From contig JALLAP010000850.1 in NCBI GenBank assembly GCA_036939355.1, positions 1 through 10,366 of the forward strand: a DNA stretch of 10,366 nucleotides, written 5' to 3'. How positions within the stretch are numbered: the first letter of the stretch is position 1; every line of letters begins with the position of its first letter. The notes under the pieces were generated by a model, which saw only the letters and a list, made by a program, of their open reading frames with translations, had not been told where the DNA came from and made no database searches. Of the stretch, positions 6,916 through 10,366 are shown in pieces. Both the position numbers and the translations under genes were made by a program. Source of the stretch: Thalassiosira profunda. Taxonomy: Eukaryota > Bacillariophyta > Thalassiosirophyceae > Thalassiosirales > Thalassiosiraceae.

Positions 6916-8607
6916 CTAAAACACCGACCCACCTCGATGAGCCTCTACCTCCTCCAAATAGGCGGCGGCCTCGCGGACGAGGGACACGTCCCTTCTCTCG
7001 TCCAGTATACGCGCGCACGCCATGACCTCGTCTTCATCGGGGGTCATGGCAGCGTACAGTAGTGGATACTGCTTGCGATGCCTCGCCTGCTCTGACGTCT
7101 CTGTTGCCATTGGTTGCACAATCTTTGATGACCGTGCCACTGATTCTTCCACCTGATCGTAGGGCACGATCACCGGGCCATCTTCTTCGTCGCTGTCGTC
7201 GTCGTCTACCCGAGTTTTGCATGCGTCTAGTGCATTGTTGTCGCATTGGCCATCAGCGTCACCAACATCTATCGCCACTGCATCCGCTTCCATGTCGTGA
7301 TCCTCGCTGCTCTCGGGCAGTAACACGTCCAGCCCGAACCTACCGCGCACCAACTCTCGCAACTTCTGCGACGTCCGTTTCAACTTATCCGCCACCGCAT
7401 CTGCATCTCGCTTGCGTTTTCCGACGCTCTCGCACGCCGCGCACAATCTCCTCAAAGCACCGATGAGAAAATTGTCCTCTCCCGCAGAATATTCCACATC
7501 CTGGAAGAACTCCCCGGTGATGCTCGCCAGCTGATGCACGAGTATATCCAGGAGTCTCTGAAAGAACTGCGGATGCTGAGCGACAACGCTGGTCGATCCT
7601 TCGCTCGTGGCCAGTGAGCACATGGATACGGCATCCCTCCAATGTTCCAGAGATGCGTGGCACTCCATAAATAGAGTCAGGAGAAACGACAGCTCAATGT
7701 CTCCCAGAAAGTCGTCCTCTTTGTCTCCGTATTCATGGGAGACGATATCCTTCCACACGTGCTCCCCCGGATGTATTGGCTCTGTGCCAGCTCCAAACCC
7801 ACCCGACAAGAGCTGCGTTCGCTTCTCTGGCGACAGTTTCGATAGGTACACTCGCGTTCCGGCATGTTGGGCAAGTCTGCGGGCGTTTATTGTCGGGTCG
7901 ATGCAGGGCGTCGGTGGGTAGGAGACTGATGCACCGTCGCTGTTGTTTCTGTCGTCTCCGGTGTCACCTTCACTTGAACTTGCGCCCCCACCATCCGAAG
8001 ATGGCACAATCTTATCTCCAAAGGAGATTCCGTGCCGTTGCCGCAGGAACCGCGCATTGATCACGGAAGTCCGCGCCTCCCAGTTCGGGATGAGGCTTTT
8101 GTCGCCCTTCTCCGATTTCATGAATTGATCGTAAGATATCACAAACTTTTGCAGCTCCCCTCCCTCCTCAATGGCAGCCACCAAATTGTTGACTGTCAAT
8201 TCATCCACCGGAGCGCTGGAGATTTCCTCCGTGCGCGGATCGTACCTTCGCGCAACGATCCACTCATATCCCGAGCTGTGGGAGGAGGGTGCACCCTCCG
8301 GAGGGGTCAGGGCAAACCCCACGGGCAGCGTGCGGCAGCCGCTTCTCAGCTCCGGATACGTCTCCGGATCTTTCGAATACCCCGGCCGCACGACGAGGAG
8401 ATGAAATCCCCCGCTCGAACTGGAGTGGATGGTGTCGATGATGCACAGTCCGCGGTGGAGGGGGGTCGCTCCTGCATCTGCCATCGGCTCCCGGGGAGTG
8501 ACGCGCGTGACGCCGTCGAGGGTGACGGACGATCCGGGCGGGAGGTCGAGGAGGAGGAGGCACCCTCCCCTCCTGCCGGGGGCGGCGTTAGTAGTGGTGG
8601 TGGTCAT
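6916..8607 (-). CDS. AAR2: AAR2 splicing factor homologue (U5 snRNP assembly chaperone)
   Basis: AAR2 binds Prp8 (PRPF8) during cytoplasmic assembly of the U5 snRNP and is released when Brr2 joins. The 563-residue product shows the two-domain layout. The N-terminal domain (about 13-200) contains GGCLLLLDLPPGSSVTLDG, GFHLLVV and PVGFAL. A Ser/Gly/Asp-rich linker follows (about 203-236). The helical C-terminal domain (about 240-430) contains DDFLGDIELSFLLTLFMECHASLEHWRDAVSM split across 298-329 and FFQRLLDILVHQL (348-360), matching the LLGELQFAF and WK-x-LV segments of AAR2. Human and yeast proteins are under 400 residues; this one adds an acidic stretch (DDDDSDEEDG, 468-477) and a charged helical tail. 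ATG 8607 has G at -3; the frame is open to 8736 without another ATG. No intron is needed. Recognition is from remembered family features, not a search. Confidence 0.8.
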   Translation of the reverse strand: MTTTTTNAAPGRRGGCLLLLDLPPGSSVTLDGVTRVTPREPMADAGATPLHRGLCIIDTIHSSSSGGFHLLVVRPGYSKDPETYPELRSGCRTLPVGFALTPPEGAPSSHSSGYEWIVARRYDPRTEEISSAPVDELTVNNLVAAIEEGGELQKFVISYDQFMKSEKGDKSLIPNWEARTSVINARFLRQRHGISFGDKIVPSSDGGGASSSEGDTGDDRNNSDGASVSYPPTPCIDPTINARRLAQHAGTRVYLSKLSPEKRTQLLSGGFGAGTEPIHPGEHVWKDIVSHEYGDKEDDFLGDIELSFLLTLFMECHASLEHWRDAVSMCSLATSEGSTSVVAQHPQFFQRLLDILVHQLASITGEFFQDVEYSAGEDNFLIGALRRLCAACESVGKRKRDADAVADKLKRTSQKLRELVRGRFGLDVLLPESSEDHDMEADAVAIDVGDADGQCDNNALDACKTRVDDDDSDEEDGPVIVPYDQVEESVARSSKIVQPMATETSEQARHRKQYPLLYAAMTPDEDEVMACARILDERRDVSLVREAAAYLEEVEAHRGGSVF

Positions 8608-8962
8608 GGCCGGTACTGGGTGCAGGAGGCGGCGGAGGGCGAGGAGGCGGCCGGAGGCTGAGGTGTGTTGAAAATGAGTGGCCGCCGCGCGGGCTCTTCG
8701 CTTGCGAATGTTGCAATTTTTCAGCCTCGCCCGCACCGTAGGTTGTCGTTGGCTTGGTTCAGTGGACGGATGGGCAGGGCCGCGCCCAGCAGCTCAACAA
8801 CCCCGCTGCTACTTGCAAACCACCTCACAGCGGCTGGATTGGCGCGGGAGGCATCGGGCAGTGCGGTAGTGATTGGTGGTTGATCCCCTGAAAGCGTTCG
8901 TGGCGGTCCAGGCGGCGCCAAATTATCTGTTTGTGCACAACTGTGGTGGGCATTTCTTTGGA

Positions 8963-8976
8963 AGAGGTGCACCTCT
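8963..8976. promoter_or_regulatory. 14-bp perfect palindrome upstream of the GT49 gene
   Basis: AGAGGTGCACCTCT reads identically on both strands and ends 26 bases before the GT49 ATG. It may be a homodimer binding site or a leader structure; which is not visible. Confidence 0.55.
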
Positions 8977-8982
8977 CGACGT

Positions 8983-8994
8983 GAATTGCAATTC
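8983..8994. promoter_or_regulatory. 12-bp perfect palindrome upstream of the GT49 gene
   Basis: GAATTGCAATTC is self-complementary, lies six bases after the previous palindrome and ends eight bases before the ATG at 9003. It may overlap the transcription start or the 5' leader. Confidence 0.5.
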
Positions 8995-9002
8995 CTGCAG
9001 CA

Positions 9003-10366
9003 ATGTCGCCTTTCAAGGACAACATCTACGCCGAGGAGGCCCGGCAGCCGCCGGCCACGGACCGCCCGTCGTCCAGCGGCTCCTCCTCTCCGTCCACAAG
9101 TCCCCGGGCCTCGCGGGTGCGCCACCGCGGACCGGCCACCTCCCGCAACGCCAAGGCCCGGTCGGGACGGCACATCACCAACATAAATAGGATCAACGTC
9201 ATCAACAATTACGGGGAAAATTACTTCGGGAAGCGCAGCCCGAAGGAGCAGCCGGGCTGGCGCAACCTCCGCGTGCTGCTGGCCGTGGCCGCCGTCTTCT
9301 GGTTCGGGGCGATTTTTTCGGTGATGAGGAATGCGCCCCGGTCGACCGAGCCCGCGCCGGAATCGAGGGCGNTGGTTCGGGGCGATTTTTTCGGTGATGA
9401 GGAATGCGCCCCGGTCGACCGAGCCCGCGCCGGAATCGAGGGCGGCCGTGAACCTGTCGCGTTGGAAGAAGCTCAGCGAGCACATGCACAATCATGGGAA
9501 GAATCTTGCGGAGGTGATGCAAAAGAAGGAGGGAGATGCGGCAACGAATGCGGAGGTTGGGACCAAGGAGACCCATTCCATCTACGAGCTCTCGATGTTC
9601 AGGAACAAGTCCCCCTCGGACTTTCAGCTGTACACCCCCTACGCCCCCTCCTGCTCCGATCCCCTCGACGCGCAATCGGTATCGTACACGCTGGTGTCGC
9701 AGTTGTCCGAGGATCGGCTGTGGATGGTCCAACACCACTGCAAACGGTGGGGAGACAACCCCATGTCGGTGATCGTCTTCACCGACAAGACGCCCAGCGC
9801 CGTCAAGGCCCGGCTGGTGAGCGAGGGGTGCTCCAAAGACAATTTGACGGTGCAGACGGTCAGCAAGACGAAGTACGATCCCACCGGGAAGGAATACCCG
9901 GTCAACCTGCTGCGGAACATGGCCTTCTCGTCGGTGAAGACGTCGCACATCGTGTACGCCGACGTGGACTTTTGGCCGGCGGGGGACCTCTACTCCATTC
10001 TGTCGGACGAGGCCATCAAGGCCAAACTGGCGTCCGATCCCAAGCTGGCGACGGTCATCCCGGTGTTCCAAATGTTCCGACGATGCAGGGAATATCGGGA
10101 CTGCGTCGAGAAGAATGTTCCCGTCATGCCCAAAACGAAGGACGAGTTGCTCAATCTCATCAAGCAGAAGCAGGCGAGCACCTTCGATCCAACCAACGTC
10201 GGGGGACACGGAAGCACGAAGTACCTCACGTGGAGGGATCAGGACACGGGAACGTTCGTCGACCTGCCGTGCATCAAGAGCAATCGGTACGAGCCCTACT
10301 TGACCGTTCGATTCTGCAGCGACCTGCCCCCGTTCCAGGAGGGATTCACGGGATACGGAAAGAACA
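9003..10366 (+). CDS. GT49 (LARGE/B4GAT1-like) glycosyltransferase, frame interrupted by assembly N, 3' end cut off
   Basis: GT49 enzymes transfer sugars, usually glucuronic acid, to glycans in the Golgi; the acceptor here is unknown. ATG 9003 has G at -3 and an in-frame stop lies 21 bases upstream (8982-8984). The first 123 codons give a polar, Ser/Pro/Arg-rich cytoplasmic tail (about 1-85) and a hydrophobic anchor (about 88-107), as in type II Golgi proteins. At 9372 an N sits between two identical 72-bp blocks and moves the frame by one base. Downstream, the frame continues from 9373 with RLWMVQHHCKRWG, MSVIVFTD and YPVNLLRNMAF, then YADVDFWPAGDLY. The DVD (9961-9969) is the metal-binding DXD motif. 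FQEGFTGYGKN at the window end fits the later family motif. Removing the N and one repeat copy, or the N alone, both restore one frame. The remainder lies beyond the window. Confidence 0.8.
   Translation, partial: MSPFKDNIYAEEARQPPATDRPSSSGSSSPSTSPRASRVRHRGPATSRNAKARSGRHITNINRINVINNYGENYFGKRSPKEQPGWRNLRVLLAVAAVFWFGAIFSVMRNAPRSTEPAPESRAXVRGDFFGDEECAPVDRARAGIEGGREPVALEEAQRAHAQSWEESCGGDAKEGGRCGNECGGWDQGDPFHLRALDVQEQVPLGLSAVHPLRPLLLRSPRRAIGIVHAGVAVVRGSAVDGPTPLQTVGRQPHVGDRLHRQDAQRRQGPAGERGVLQRQFDGADGQQDEVRSHREGIPGQPAAEHGLLVGEDVAHRVRRRGLLAGGGPLLHSVGRGHQGQTGVRSQAGDGHPGVPNVPTMQGISGLRREECSRHAQNEGRVAQSHQAEAGEHLRSNQRRGTRKHEVPHVEGSGHGNVRRPAVHQEQSVRALLDRSILQRPAPVPGGIHGIRKE
9300..9444 (+). repeat. 72-bp exact direct duplication around a single N (probable assembly artefact)
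   Basis: Bases 9300-9371 and 9373-9444 are identical, starting TGGTTCGGGGCG and ending GAATCGAGGGCG, with only the N at 9372 between them. This is what results when two contig ends overlapping by 72 bases are joined without merging. It falls over the end of the membrane anchor in the GT49 gene and displaces the downstream frame. A true in-frame duplication of 24 codons is possible only if the N is not a base. Confidence 0.9.

Larger units (their letters stand above)
8608..9002. promoter_or_regulatory. Divergent promoter region between AAR2 and the GT49 gene
   Basis: These 395 bp separate two genes transcribed away from each other and contain no convincing gene. On the AAR2 side, the leader is pyrimidine-rich in the sense orientation (8608-8660). 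Inverted CCAAT boxes (ATTGG) lie at 8838-8842 and 8872-8876. TTGGCGCGGGAG at 8839-8850 and the reverse of GCGCCAAA at 8915-8922 (TTTGGCGC) resemble E2F sites. No TATA box is obvious. Short open frames here begin with non-ATG codons or overlap the palindromes and are not called. Confidence 0.5.

Noticed and set aside
8608..8736. N-terminal extension of AAR2 to a GTG at 8736
   Set aside because: The extra 43 residues have no ATG and are Arg/Ala-rich leader-like sequence; ATG 8607 has a good context and directly precedes the conserved domain.
8665..8883. Small plus-strand open frame in the AAR2/GT49 intergenic region
   Set aside because: It begins with TTG, has no motif and overlaps likely promoter elements.
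9300..9444. Genuine tandem duplication or programmed frameshift in the GT49 gene
   Set aside because: The exact identity of both copies and the N exactly at their junction fit an assembly join far better than biology.
9202..10209. Minus-strand open frame (335 codons) opposite the GT49 gene
   Set aside because: It crosses the N and the duplicated block and has no domain signature, while the plus strand carries clear GT49 motifs.

Overview
The window looks like nuclear DNA of a compact eukaryotic genome. It holds a Ty1/copia LTR retrotransposon of the algal type, then three intronless protein-coding genes: a membrane-anchored sulfotransferase, the U5 snRNP assembly factor AAR2, and a membrane-anchored GT49 (LARGE-like) glycosyltransferase. 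ATG starts have purines at -3 and there is no bacterial-style ribosome-binding site. A copia lineage with EHVxEIER, KQKxNTKSSTExELVGVDD and LDTCTT signatures, together with short intergenic gaps, suggests a diatom or another stramenopile alga (Thalassiosira-like is my best guess). That assignment is inference.

Layout. 1-5702: retrotransposon lacking its 5' LTR, which must lie left of the window. A possible primer-binding site is at 9-20, followed by one uninterrupted gag-pol frame (first ATG 171, stop 5351). The probable 3' LTR starts at 5401 with TGTTGGAG and carries three 27-bp tandem repeats with CACGTG cores; its right end is uncertain (5702 or 5791). 5703-5791: a very short leader with a perfect 11-bp-arm hairpin. 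5792-6892 (+): sulfotransferase-like type II membrane protein. 6916-8607 (-): AAR2, convergent with the sulfotransferase and separated from it by only 23 bp. 8608-9002: divergent promoter with two E2F-like boxes, two inverted CCAAT boxes and two perfect palindromes just before the next ATG. 9003-10366 (+): GT49 glycosyltransferase, running off the right edge. Its frame is broken by an N at 9372 sitting between two identical 72-bp copies, almost certainly an unmerged assembly overlap.

How the genes relate. The retrotransposon is an insertion directly in front of the sulfotransferase, so its LTR may now influence that gene. AAR2 is a nuclear/cytoplasmic splicing-assembly housekeeping factor. 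The sulfotransferase and the GT49 enzyme are both predicted Golgi type II proteins, and GT49 enzymes are typically glucuronyltransferases. The pair may therefore contribute to sulfated, uronic-acid-containing wall or mucilage polysaccharides, but this rests only on proximity and family knowledge. I found no rRNA, tRNA or CRISPR array. No wholly new system is evident; the most notable signals are the repeat and hairpin structures at the LTR/sulfotransferase junction, the extended AAR2, and the sulfotransferase/GT49 neighbourhood.
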